Assembly: GCF_013362815.1 (NCBI RefSeq)
Contig: NZ_JABFVK010000075.1
Coordinates: forward strand, 1-32,336
Length of the DNA: 32,336 nt
Direction: 5' to 3'
Origin: Hamadaea sp.
GTDB lineage: Bacteria; Actinomycetota; Actinomycetes; Mycobacteriales; Micromonosporaceae
The notes beneath the pieces were generated by a model. That model worked only from the letters and a program-made list of their open reading frames with translations, did not search any database and was not told the origin of the DNA. A program made the position numbers and the translations under genes. Every line of letters starts with the position of its first letter. Positions within the stretch are counted from its first letter, which is position 1. Of the stretch, positions 1-7,953 are shown one piece after another.

Positions 1-85
1 ACTGGGCGTGATCGACCGGCGTGTCGTGTCCGCCGCGGCCTGATCGTTCCCGCGACGGCATGATCGACTTCGCGGTCAGCCGCGG

Positions 86-619
86 TCAGGGAGTGGAGCG
101 GGCGAGCCACCAGGCGAAGGCGAGCTGGAGCACGCCGACGAGGATCAGCCAGATTCCGGCGAACCAGACGAGGAAGACCAGGCTGGGCTCGGGAAACACC
201 AGCAGGATGAGGCCGAACACGGCGTTCATCAGGCCGATGACGACGGCGACGGACCGTTCGCCGGGCGGGTTCTGGAAGGCGGCGACGATCTCGGCCACCC
301 CGGCGACGATCCAGCCGATGCCGACGATCACGACGATGGTCCGGATCGATCCGGGCAGGTTGGCTGCGATCACGATGCCGGCGACGAGGTAGACGAGGCC
401 GGTGAGGATGCGCCAGAGCCGGGCGCGCCCGGTGCGGTGCCCGGTGATTCCGGTGAGCATCCGGGCGAGACCGATGAGGAACAGCGCGATCGCCAGCAGC
501 CAGCCGAAGACCTCCAGTGTCTGGCCGGGCCAGACCAGCAGGACGAGGCCGAGGACGATCGAGGTGACCGCGCCCGCCGGTGTGGCGCTGCGCCAGCCGC
601 TGACCTGCGAAATCGTCAT
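86..619 (-). CDS. HdeD family (DUF308) membrane protein
   Basis: A 177-residue protein made almost entirely of hydrophobic helices, about six membrane segments (roughly residues 15-32, 36-55, 68-85, 92-112, 120-141, 145-170). The two halves resemble each other, with repeated G-x-x-x-L/V-x-x-P turns, as in the HdeD/DUF308 acid-resistance family. Family members are small integral membrane proteins of poorly defined function; a stress role is known only for enteric HdeD. The ATG start is at 619. No Shine-Dalgarno is visible, but TACCGT lies 6 nt upstream, which fits a leaderless mRNA. It is divergent from the globin gene at 715 and looks monocistronic. The family assignment is fairly secure and the cellular role unknown. 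Confidence 0.85.
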   Translation of the reverse strand: MTISQVSGWRSATPAGAVTSIVLGLVLLVWPGQTLEVFGWLLAIALFLIGLARMLTGITGHRTGRARLWRILTGLVYLVAGIVIAANLPGSIRTIVVIVGIGWIVAGVAEIVAAFQNPPGERSVAVVIGLMNAVFGLILLVFPEPSLVFLVWFAGIWLILVGVLQLAFAWWLARSTP

Positions 620-714
620 GCATCGACGGTACGGGCAGGCGGCGGCCCGGCGGGCGGAAATTCCCGGACACCAGATCCCACCGGCGCCCGGGCCGGAGTG
701 GAATAGTCGCTGAC

Positions 715-1167
715 ATGACTCGTCCCTCTCTTTACGAGTACGCCGGTGGCGATTCCGCGCTGCGAGCGTTGGCCGCCGCCCACCATGAGCGGTGCCTGGC
801 CGACCCGTGGCTGAACCATCCCTTCTCGCATCCCGGTCAGCACCCGGAGCACGTCGAACGGCTGGCCGCGTACTGGGCAGAAGTGCTCGGCGGACCGGCG
901 ACGTTCACCTCGTTCAGCGGCCATGCCCAGATGCTCGGCATCCATAGCGGCAACGAGGCCCCGGCCGAGATGGGCGATCGGTTCCACCAGTGCTTCGTGC
1001 TGGCGATGGACGACGCCCAGCTGCCTGACGATCCCGAGTTCCGAACTGCCATGGCGGCGTACATGAGATGGGCCGTCGACGAAGTGATGGGCTACATGGC
1101 CTGTGAGGCGAAGCCGCCCACCGCCGCGCCGATGCCGCGCTGGTCGTGGGACGGTCTGCAGGCGTGA
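715..1167 (+). CDS. Group II truncated haemoglobin-like protein
   Basis: The 150-residue protein matches the 2-on-2 globin fold: an N-terminal Y-x-x-x-G-G-x-x-x-L motif (residues 8-17), a P-F-x-x-P stretch, a conserved W (about 54) followed by L-G-G-P-x-x-F/Y, and a G-H-x-x-M-L-x-x-H segment that carries the proximal histidine of group II truncated globins. Family members bind haem and O2/NO and are linked to nitrosative or oxidative protection. The C-terminal tail after residue 130 is Pro-rich. A possible -10 (AATAGT, 702-707) lies 7 nt before the ATG, suggesting a leaderless transcript. The TGA overlaps the GTG of the next gene, so the two are probably translationally coupled. Confidence 0.88.
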   Translation: MTRPSLYEYAGGDSALRALAAAHHERCLADPWLNHPFSHPGQHPEHVERLAAYWAEVLGGPATFTSFSGHAQMLGIHSGNEAPAEMGDRFHQCFVLAMDDAQLPDDPEFRTAMAAYMRWAVDEVMGYMACEAKPPTAAPMPRWSWDGLQA

Positions 1168-2009
1168 CCGATCCCGTCGCCGACCTGTACGCCCTGCCGC
1201 AGGCCGAGTTCACCGCCGCCCGGGACGCCGCGGCGAAGGCCGCCAAGGCGTCCGGTGACGCCGAGCTCGCCGCTCGAATCGGCAAACTGCGTAAGCCCAA
1301 CGCGGTCGCGTGGCTGGCCAACCAGCTCGTTCGGCAGCGTCGCAAGGCGGTCGAGAAGCTCGTCGACCTCGGTGATCAGCTGCGTACGGCGACGGCGCAG
1401 CTCGACGGCGAGAAGCTGCGCCGGCTGTCGGCCCGGCAGCACGAAGTGGTCGCCGACCTGGTACGCCAGGCGCACGAACTCGCCGACCGGCCGGTGACCG
1501 ACGCGACCGAACGCGGTCTGGAGCAGACCCTGCGATCGGCGTTGGCCGACCCGGCTGCCGCGGAGGAGCTGCTGGCCGGGCAGCTGTCCGAGGGGCTGGC
1601 CCGGATCGGGTTCACCGGGCTGCTGAGCGCCGTGCCCAGCGGCGAACCCGCCCGCCCGTTGAAGAGCGTGCCACGGACGAGCAAGTCGGAGTCCACAAGC
1701 GACAAAGCGGCCGAAGAAGCCGAAGCGGCCGAGCGCGAGGAGCAGGCGGAGAACAAGAAGCTGCGCAAGGCGGCCGAGGCCGCCCGGAAACGGGCCGAAG
1801 CCGATCTCGCCGACGCCGAGGCCACGCTGCGTACCGCACGGGACACAGTGGACGATCTCAAGCAGCGGCTCGACGCGGCGTACGAGGAACGGGCCGAGGC
1901 GGACCGTCAGGTGCAGGCCGCCCGGAAGCGGCTGCAGCAGGCCGACCGGGACGCCCGGCTGGCCGCCCGGGGGCTCACCGACGTCAGCGCCCGGGCCGCG
2001 AGCCGATGA
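1164..2009 (+). CDS. Conserved actinobacterial coiled-coil protein of unknown function
   Basis: I chose the GTG at 1164, which overlaps the globin stop in a GTGA junction; an in-frame GTG at 1146 would add six residues. The product has about 281 residues. The N-terminal third contains a K-L-R-K-P-x-x-x-A-W-L-x-N signature seen in actinobacterial hypothetical proteins. Residues from about 180 to 270 form a long charged Ala/Glu/Arg/Lys heptad-rich coiled coil. There is no signal peptide or membrane segment, so it is probably cytosolic. Function is unknown. Coupling to a truncated globin suggests a shared stress or redox context, which is inference only. The 3' end runs into a 26-bp tandem repeat, whose first unit contains the stop codon. 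Confidence 0.75.
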   Translation: MTDPVADLYALPQAEFTAARDAAAKAAKASGDAELAARIGKLRKPNAVAWLANQLVRQRRKAVEKLVDLGDQLRTATAQLDGEKLRRLSARQHEVVADLVRQAHELADRPVTDATERGLEQTLRSALADPAAAEELLAGQLSEGLARIGFTGLLSAVPSGEPARPLKSVPRTSKSESTSDKAAEEAEAAEREEQAENKKLRKAAEAARKRAEADLADAEATLRTARDTVDDLKQRLDAAYEERAEADRQVQAARKRLQQADRDARLAARGLTDVSARAASR

Positions 2010-2062
2010 TCAGCGCCCGAGTCGCGAGCCGATGATCAGCGCCCGAGTCGCGAGCCGATGAT
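1985..2062. repeat. Three tandem copies of a 26-bp unit between convergent genes
   Basis: Units lie at 1985-2010, 2011-2036 and 2037-2062. Copies 2 and 3 are identical; copy 1 differs at two positions. Copy 1 holds the stop codon of the upstream gene, and copy 3 ends at the stop codon of the beta-helix lipoprotein gene on the other strand. Each unit contains GAGCCGATGATCAGCGCCCG, which brings an in-frame-type TGA. The array fills the whole convergent intergenic gap. Confidence 0.9.
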
Positions 2063-3201
2063 CAGTGCGCGGGCTTCGGTCCGATGACCGTCGGCGGCTT
2101 GGCCCCGAGGAAGAAGATCCCGGGATAGGTCTCGAACCCGTCGCTGGGGTTACGCCGTAACGTCGAATGGTCGATCGTCATCGTCCCGGTGCGGTCGTTG
2201 CTCACGAAGAACACGGCTCCGCCGCCTTCCGCCGCCCGGTTGTCCTGGACGATGCTGCCCGCGATGGTCACGGTGAACCGGTCGCCGTCGGTGTAGATGG
2301 CACCGCCGCTGCCGCCGCCCGGCGTACCGGCGCGAGCGGGGTTGGCGCCCTTGCCGATCGCGCGGTTGTGCGTCAGCAGGCTGTTGAGGACGACCCACGA
2401 GACGCCGATGCTGCTCAGCGCGCCGCCGTTGGAGCAGACTCCGCCTTGCCCGGTCGCACCGCCGAAGGTGCTGCTCACGATGTACACCGGCTTGTCCTGA
2501 TACTGGTCGAGCACGCGAAGTGCCGCCCCGCCCAGGTCCGGCCCGGTCGAGTCGCACTTGTTGCGGACGAACTTGGCGTTCACCACCTTCACCCGGCCGC
2601 CCCGGACGAAGATCGCGCCACCTCCGCCGCCCTCGGTCGTGTCCCCAGTGGAGTTGCCGTCGGCGAAGGTGAGGTTCTGTACCGTCAACTGCGGCGACGA
2701 CTGGTCGTTGCAATGCGAGGTGGTCCACACCAGCGACTTGTCACACGTGTTCTGGTACAGAATCCGGCGCTTGCCGCCACCGCTCAGGGTCACGAGGCCG
2801 CCGCCGTCCAGCACCACTCGCGCGCTCGTGTTGCGTACCTTTGCAGTGCTCTTCATCGTGATCGTGACCGGATCGGGCCCGCAGGCGAAGGTGATGACGC
2901 CGCCCTTGGCCACCGCGGCGACCACCGCTTCCGAGGTGCAGCTCGCCGCGGTGCCGGTGCCGATCACCCGATCGGGCTTGCGAGTGTCGACCGCCTTCGC
3001 CTCGGCCGGAACCGGAGCCGTTCCCTTCGGATTGCCCGCGGTGAACGCGACGGCCGGCTTGGTCGGCGAGGGCGACACCGGCGGGGTGGCGGTCACCGTC
3101 CCGGCGGACGGAGTTCCGGTCGCGTCGACCCAGGTCGAGGCGGGGTCGGCCGAACCGCACCCGGCGACGAGCAGGCACACGAGGAGGGCGAGTCTGCGCA
3201 C
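2062..3201 (-). CDS. Exported right-handed beta-helix lipoprotein
   Basis: The N-terminus MRRLALLVCLLVAGC is a lipoprotein signal with lipobox LVAGC, followed by a Thr/Pro/Ala-rich linker. From about residue 80 onward, repeated short strands with Gly-rich turns (GGGGGAIFVRGG, GGSGGAIYTDGDRF, EGGGAVFFVSND) are typical of Pel-type parallel beta-helices and of Chlamydia-PMP-like proteins that carry GGAI repeats. I prefer the GTG at 3201 because TAGGAT (3209-3214) sits exactly 7 nt upstream as a leaderless-type -10; an ATG at 3210 would overlap that hexamer. The product has about 379 residues and is probably anchored on the outer face of the membrane. Substrate and enzymatic activity cannot be assigned. 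The gene is divergent from the DivIVA-like gene. Confidence 0.8.
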   Translation of the reverse strand: MRRLALLVCLLVAGCGSADPASTWVDATGTPSAGTVTATPPVSPSPTKPAVAFTAGNPKGTAPVPAEAKAVDTRKPDRVIGTGTAASCTSEAVVAAVAKGGVITFACGPDPVTITMKSTAKVRNTSARVVLDGGGLVTLSGGGKRRILYQNTCDKSLVWTTSHCNDQSSPQLTVQNLTFADGNSTGDTTEGGGGGAIFVRGGRVKVVNAKFVRNKCDSTGPDLGGAALRVLDQYQDKPVYIVSSTFGGATGQGGVCSNGGALSSIGVSWVVLNSLLTHNRAIGKGANPARAGTPGGGSGGAIYTDGDRFTVTIAGSIVQDNRAAEGGGAVFFVSNDRTGTMTIDHSTLRRNPSDGFETYPGIFFLGAKPPTVIGPKPAH

Positions 3202-3329
3202 CTCCGGCATCCTACGAGGGGTACGCCCGGCGGAATGTGCCACGTTGCCGGGCCGCCGGGAGCGGGGCGAAAGTCGGCCGGATGATGTCCGGGTGGCCGG
3301 TGCTGGCGTCCCGCAGATCGGCGGTACCG

Positions 3330-3357
3330 TTGCGCGACCGCAGGCGGGCGGTATAGT
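3330..3357 (+). promoter_or_regulatory. Probable promoter of the DivIVA-like gene
   Basis: TTGCGC (3330-3335) and TATAGT (3352-3357) are separated by 16 bp, giving a good -35/-10 pair about 60 bp upstream of the ATG at 3420. The start codon is also preceded by a GGGAGGG Shine-Dalgarno. Confidence 0.55.
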
Positions 3358-3419
3358 CCGTCGCCGAGCCCACCGACGACCCCGCGGCGGGCTCGTGGCC
3401 GTTGGGAGGGTGGCGCGCA

Positions 3420-5051
3420 ATGTCCCAGAACGAGGAGTCGTACCGCGGTGACGGGGCGTCCCGTCCGTCCTTCACGCAGGTGATGCGGGGGTACGACAAG
3501 CGCCAGGTCGACTACTACGTCGAGCAGGTGGCCGGTGACCTCACCCGGCTGTCAAGCGAGCGCGAACGGGCTTTCGACCAGGTCCAGCGGCTGAACAACC
3601 AGCTGCAGCAGGCCCGGGTGGAGCTGACCGAGCTGCACCAGCGGCCGCAGCAGCTGGAGCGCGCCTCGTTCGGCCACCTCGGCACCATGGTCGACCAGAT
3701 CATCGGGCTGGCCGAGAAGCAGGCCGAGGCGATCGTCACCGCCGCCGCTCAGCGCGCGACCGATCACCAGGCCGAGGCGGACAAGACCGTCGCCGACGCC
3801 CGGGAGCTGGCCGACAAGATCCGGTCGGACGCCCAAGCCGCCCGGGAACAGGCCGATCAGGACGCGCAGGCGACCCACGAGCGCAGCCTCGAGGAGGCCG
3901 AGCAGGCCCGGACCGAGCTGCAGCAGGAGATCGAGGCCGTCCGCGCGCAGACGCAGCAGGAGCTGGCCGAGACGCGTACGGCGCATGAGGCCGACCTAGC
4001 CCGGCTGCGAAACGAGGCCGAGCAGAAGAATGCCGCGTTGCAAGCCGAAGCCCAGCAGTACGCGTCGGAACTGCGGCGCAAGGCGGGCGAGCAGAACGCG
4101 GCGCACCAGCAGCAGCTCGCCGCCGTGCAGCAGGAGATCGAGGTACGCCAGCAGGGGCTGGCCCAGCTCCAGGCCGCGTTGGACAATGCGCAGCAGCGCT
4201 TGGGCGAGGCGCGTCAGCAGGGTTCGGTCGCGGCGAACGAGCTGACCGAGTTGCAGCGTCGCCTGGTCGAGGTCAAGCAGGGGCTGTCGACCGAGTTGAA
4301 CCGGCTCAACGAGGCCCGCCGGGAGGCCGACGCCACCGAGCGGCACGCCGAAGAGGTGCGGGCGCGGTTGCAGCGGGAGGCTAAGCGGATGGCCGACCGG
4401 GCGGCGCAGGCCGTCATGGCGGCCGCCGCGATGAGCGCGGAGACCGGCGAGTACCAGATGGTCGCGATGCGGCCCGACGGCACGACGATCCCGGTCGACG
4501 CGCCGCCCGCCGCCGAGTCCCCGGCCGCCGGCCCGGTCGACCTGCCGACGGCGGAGTCGCCGGTGGTGGCCGTGGCTCCCGAGGAGCACGTACGCGTCCC
4601 GGGTGGTGCCGAGCAGCGCGCGATGGAGCGGCCGCGCGTACCCGAGGGGAACCTGTTCGCCGAGCGCAACGGGCACGCACCGGTCGCACCGGAACGCAAC
4701 GGACGCGATCGGCTCCTGTTCGACCGCGACGTGTTCGACGGGTTCACCCCGGCCGAGCCGGCCCGGCGGCCCGCCGAACCGCCCGTCGTGGAGGTCGTCC
4801 CCGAGTCGTCGAACCGGCCGGAACTGCCGCGGCGCAACGACCCGGCCCGCGCCGACGAACTGGCGGATCTGCGGGAGTCCGCTGCGGTCATCGAGGGGCT
4901 CGTGGACGAGGCCGAGGATCTCGAGGAGACCGTCGACGCCGAGCTGGCCGACGACGACCTCCCGGCCGACGAGAACGCGCCGGAGAGGGACGAGCTCGGC
5001 CGGCTGATCCCGGCCCAGCGCGGCGTCCCGTCCCACGTGGTCGCCGAGTAA
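3420..5051 (+). CDS. DivIVA-domain long coiled-coil protein (Scy/FilP-like polarity or cytoskeletal protein)
   Basis: The 543-residue protein begins with a DivIVA-like segment (F-x-x-x-x-x-G-Y-D-x-x-Q-V-D-x-Y-V, residues about 18-36). An extremely Gln/Glu/Ala/Arg-rich coiled coil runs from about 40 to 330 without breaks, followed by a disordered Pro/Ala/Glu-rich acidic tail. Proteins with this layout in actinomycetes form filaments or assemblies at growing tips, alongside DivIVA/Wag31 and Scy. The ATG at 3420 is preceded by GGGAGGG at suitable spacing; an upstream in-frame start would only add a few residues. A terminator-like hairpin follows at 5083-5113. The domain assignment is confident, the exact orthology is not. 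A role in hyphal polarity is inference from the family. Confidence 0.8.
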   Translation: MSQNEESYRGDGASRPSFTQVMRGYDKRQVDYYVEQVAGDLTRLSSERERAFDQVQRLNNQLQQARVELTELHQRPQQLERASFGHLGTMVDQIIGLAEKQAEAIVTAAAQRATDHQAEADKTVADARELADKIRSDAQAAREQADQDAQATHERSLEEAEQARTELQQEIEAVRAQTQQELAETRTAHEADLARLRNEAEQKNAALQAEAQQYASELRRKAGEQNAAHQQQLAAVQQEIEVRQQGLAQLQAALDNAQQRLGEARQQGSVAANELTELQRRLVEVKQGLSTELNRLNEARREADATERHAEEVRARLQREAKRMADRAAQAVMAAAAMSAETGEYQMVAMRPDGTTIPVDAPPAAESPAAGPVDLPTAESPVVAVAPEEHVRVPGGAEQRAMERPRVPEGNLFAERNGHAPVAPERNGRDRLLFDRDVFDGFTPAEPARRPAEPPVVEVVPESSNRPELPRRNDPARADELADLRESAAVIEGLVDEAEDLEETVDAELADDDLPADENAPERDELGRLIPAQRGVPSHVVAE

Positions 5052-5082
5052 ACCGAGTACGCCGCGTAAGAAGAGACAACTG

Positions 5083-5113
5083 CGGGCGCGCCTCCGACCA
5101 GGGGACGCGCCCG
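5083..5113 (+). terminator. Hairpin terminator after the DivIVA-like gene
   Basis: CGGGCGCG (5083-5090) pairs with CGCGCCCG (5106-5113) over 8 bp with a 15-nt loop, about 30 bp after the stop codon. No U-tract follows, as is usual in high-GC actinomycetes. Confidence 0.55.
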
Positions 5114-5150
5114 TTCGGCGTACCGGCAGCGACTTATTTCGAAGCTTGAC

Positions 5151-5179
5151 TTGATACTTTAATTAAGGTTTCCTAATAT
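5151..5179 (+). promoter_or_regulatory. Promoter and AT-rich control region of the chitinase gene
   Basis: TTGATA (5151-5156), a 17-bp spacer and TAATAT (5174-5179) form a near-consensus housekeeping-type promoter, about 60 bp before the chitinase ATG. The spacer is strikingly AT-rich and contains the 8-bp palindrome TTAATTAA (5159-5166) followed by GGTTTCCTAA. This block sits in an otherwise GC-rich sequence, so it is a likely operator for a regulator of chitin or sugar utilisation. No DasR-like site was recognised. Confidence 0.65.
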
Positions 5180-5238
5180 TTAGAGGCTTCTCGCTCAGAC
5201 CGCCGGCCCCCACCGGCCCTCTGCGAAAGGGAACCTCG

Positions 5239-6606
5239 ATGCCCACACCCGTCCCCTGGTGGCGCCGCTGCGTCACCGCAGCTCTCGCCGTCGCCACCGC
5301 GGCGGTGGTCACAACGGCAGTGGCCACCCCCGCCCACGCGGCATTCCCCGCCGGGTTCCGCAGCGTCGGCTACCTGCCGTCCTGGTCCGGCAGCGTCAAC
5401 TCCGTCCAGTACGCGAAGCTGACGCACGTCAACTACGCCTTCGTGCTCCCGAACTCGAACGGCACGCTGGGCGCGGTCGACAACGCCTCGAAGCTGTCTT
5501 CGCTGGTGTCGCTGGCCCACGCCAACGGCGTCAAGGTGTCTATCTCGATCGGCGGCTGGAACGACGGCAACGACTCGGCGTTCGAGACGCTGGCCGGCAG
5601 CTCGACCGGCCGGACGACGTTCGTCAACAGCGTCGTCAGCCTCGTCAACCAGTACGCCCTCGACGGCGTCGACATCGACTGGGAGTACCCCGATCCCGGC
5701 ACCTCGGCCACCAACTACACGCAGCTCATGGCACAGCTCAGCTCGGCGATGCACAGCCGGGGCAAGCTGCTCACGGCGGCGGTCGTCTCCGAAGGGTCGA
5801 CGGCGTACGGGGTCGAGACGGCGGTCTTCGGCTCGGTGGACTGGCTGAACATCATGGCGTACGACGGGGGCAGTCCGCACGCCAACTACGACTGGTCGAT
5901 CGCGGCGGCGAACTTCTGGAAGTCCCGGGGACTGCCCGCGTCGAAGACCGTGCTGGGCGTGCCGTTCTACAGCCGTCCCGGCTACTACACGTACGCCCAG
6001 CTCGTGGCGATGGATCCGGCCAACGCCAACCGCGACTGCACCACGGTCAGCGGCGTGCAGCAGTGCTACAACGGCATACCCACGATCAAGCGGAAGACGC
6101 AGTGGGCGGTCGCCAACGCAGGCGGCATCATGAACTGGGAGCTGTCGCAGGACACCACCGGTTCGACGTCGCTGGTCACCGCGATCTTCGACGCAGCGGG
6201 CGGCACGACCCCGCCACCGGCCGGGCGTACCGGGCCGATCACGGGCTACGGCGGCAAGTGCGTCGACGTGTCCGGTGCGGGGACCGCCAACGGCACCGCC
6301 ATCCAGCTCTGGACGTGCAACGGCACCAACGCTCAACAGTGGACGGTCGGCTCGGACGGCACCATTCGCGCGCTGGGCAAGTGCATGGACGTGACCAGCG
6401 CGGGCACCGCCAACGGCACGCAGATCCAACTCTGGGACTGCAACGGCACCGGCGCGCAGTCGTGGCAGGCGCAGTCCAACGGAACGCTCGTCAACTCGAA
6501 CTCCGGGAAGTGCCTCGACGCCACCGGGCCCAGCTCGGCCGACGGCACGCGGTTGCAGATCTGGACCTGCTACGCCTCCGCCAACCAGGTGTGGCAGCTG
6601 CCGTGA
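5239..6606 (+). CDS. Secreted family-18 chitinase with C-terminal ricin-type carbohydrate-binding domain
   Basis: The 455-residue protein starts with a Sec signal peptide (W-W-R-R n-region, Ala-rich core, probable cleavage after AHA near residue 34). A GH18 TIM barrel covers about 37-325: the SIGGW strand motif and the catalytic D-G-V-D-I-D-W-E motif (residues 142-149, with E149 the expected acid/base) are intact. After a short TTPPPAG linker, three beta-trefoil repeats (GKCVD, GKCMD and GKCLD, each ending in Q-x-W) make a CBM13/RICIN module at about 333-455. It should hydrolyse beta-1,4-GlcNAc polymers outside the cell, supplying GlcNAc oligomers. AAAGGG serves as ribosome binding site. It is monocistronic, with its own promoter and a 13-bp-stem terminator. 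Confidence 0.95.
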   Translation: MPTPVPWWRRCVTAALAVATAAVVTTAVATPAHAAFPAGFRSVGYLPSWSGSVNSVQYAKLTHVNYAFVLPNSNGTLGAVDNASKLSSLVSLAHANGVKVSISIGGWNDGNDSAFETLAGSSTGRTTFVNSVVSLVNQYALDGVDIDWEYPDPGTSATNYTQLMAQLSSAMHSRGKLLTAAVVSEGSTAYGVETAVFGSVDWLNIMAYDGGSPHANYDWSIAAANFWKSRGLPASKTVLGVPFYSRPGYYTYAQLVAMDPANANRDCTTVSGVQQCYNGIPTIKRKTQWAVANAGGIMNWELSQDTTGSTSLVTAIFDAAGGTTPPPAGRTGPITGYGGKCVDVSGAGTANGTAIQLWTCNGTNAQQWTVGSDGTIRALGKCMDVTSAGTANGTQIQLWDCNGTGAQSWQAQSNGTLVNSNSGKCLDATGPSSADGTRLQIWTCYASANQVWQLP

Positions 6607-6612
6607 GAGACC

Positions 6613-6656
6613 GGGGATGGCGCGATCCTCAGGCGCGTCGGGGTCGCGCCATCCCC
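6613..6656. terminator. Strong hairpin between chitinase and MFS genes
   Basis: GGGGATGGCGCGA (6613-6625) pairs perfectly with TCGCGCCATCCCC (6644-6656): a 13-bp stem with an 18-nt loop. It lies seven bases after the chitinase stop and ten bases before the end of the convergent MFS gene, so it can terminate from both sides. Confidence 0.85.
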
Positions 6657-6665
6657 TTCCCGGGC

Positions 6666-7910
6666 TCAGCTCACCGGCTGTAGTTCCGACAACGGCTTCA
6701 TTCGGCGTACCCCTTGACTCGTCGTGGCCGCGACTGCCGACAAGCCCATGAAAGCCGCGAAGACCAGCACCGTGGCCGGACCGCCCACCAGATGGACCAG
6801 CGTGCCGCCGAGCAGCGCGGACAGGCTGGCGAGGCTCGTGGCCAGCAGGAAGATCACGGACATCACGCGGCCCTGAAGCCGGTCCGGCGTGACCGCGGCC
6901 TGGTAGCCGAACAGCGCCGCGTTGCACGCGGGCCCGAGCATGATCGCGAGCGCGACCGGAATGCCGACCAGGACCGACCCGGTGAGCAGCGCGGCGCCGG
7001 CCAGCAGCGCGGTGCCGAGCCAGGTGATGCCGATGACGAGCGTTCGCATCGGCACGCGTCGAGACAACATCGGCGCGAGCAGCGCGCCGACCAGCAGACC
7101 GCCGCCCACGATGGTCTCGACCGTGCCGATCAGCGCGGGTGGCGTGCCCTGCTGCTGCAAGATCACGATCATGGCGAAGATGATGCCGTTGAACGCGAGG
7201 TTGATCGGCGGAGCGATGAGCAGGATCGCCCGCAGGAACGGCTCGGACAGCGTGAACTTGACGCCTTCGGCCAGCTCCTTGATCGGATGCTCGCGCGGCT
7301 CGGAGCGTTCCTGCTGCATCGGCTGGCGGATCAGCGAGACGCCGATGAACGACAGCAGGTAGGACAGCGCGTCGGTGAAGAACGGCAGGGCACGCGCGAG
7401 GCCGAACAACGCGCCTCCGATCGGCGGCCCGACCAGCGAGACAGCGGCCTGGCGTGCCTCGTTCCGCGCGGTCGCCTCCGGCACGCGGTCCAGCGGCACG
7501 ACGTTGCGGACCGCGCCGAACTGCGAGTTCTCGTGGGCCACATGGAAAACCGTCGCAATCATGTTGATCGCCAAGATCCACGCCAGCGACACCCGGTCGC
7601 TCAGCACCAGCACGCCCAGCAACGTGTACGCCGAAAGCCGTACCGCGTCGGCGACGAGCATGAGCCGTTTCCGGTCGATGCGATCGGTCACGACACCGGC
7701 GGGGAGTTGGCAGGCGAGCCGGACGACCGCCGCCGACGTGCCGACGATGCCGGCCTGAATCGGCGATCCCGTCACCGCCAAGGTGAGCAGCGGCATCGCC
7801 AGCTGCGACATCGAACTGCCCAGGTCGGACAGCGCCTGACTGCTCCAGAGCAAGGTGAACGCGCGGTTGCGCCACAGGCTCGGCGGCTTGATCCCCGTTG
7901 TGTCGGACAT
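6666..7910 (-). CDS. Major facilitator superfamily exporter (EntS/MFS_3-like)
   Basis: The 414-residue protein has 12 hydrophobic segments, with the MFS motif A variant G-V-V-T-D-R-I-D-R-K-R between helices 2 and 3 (about residues 72-82). A second-half loop contains Q-G-R-V-M-S, which is common in the enterobactin-exporter-like (MFS_3) branch of multidrug and siderophore exporters. It is expected to be a proton-driven efflux protein in the cytoplasmic membrane; the substrate cannot be read from sequence. The ATG at 7910 is preceded by CAGGATGCACCA. The gene lies 43 bp downstream of the anchored protein gene at 7954-8517 on the same strand, so the two may be co-transcribed. Confidence 0.88.
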   Translation of the reverse strand: MSDTTGIKPPSLWRNRAFTLLWSSQALSDLGSSMSQLAMPLLTLAVTGSPIQAGIVGTSAAVVRLACQLPAGVVTDRIDRKRLMLVADAVRLSAYTLLGVLVLSDRVSLAWILAINMIATVFHVAHENSQFGAVRNVVPLDRVPEATARNEARQAAVSLVGPPIGGALFGLARALPFFTDALSYLLSFIGVSLIRQPMQQERSEPREHPIKELAEGVKFTLSEPFLRAILLIAPPINLAFNGIIFAMIVILQQQGTPPALIGTVETIVGGGLLVGALLAPMLSRRVPMRTLVIGITWLGTALLAGAALLTGSVLVGIPVALAIMLGPACNAALFGYQAAVTPDRLQGRVMSVIFLLATSLASLSALLGGTLVHLVGGPATVLVFAAFMGLSAVAATTSQGVRRMKPLSELQPVS

Positions 7911-7953
7911 TGGTGCATCCTGCGCCGCCGCGCGGATTCGATCAACCCCGTCG

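Noticed and set aside
5173-7875. A 900-codon open frame on the minus strand
   Set aside because: It runs antisense to the chitinase gene and out of frame with the MFS gene. The Arg/Gly/Ala/Pro-rich translation without any domain is a typical by-product of high GC.
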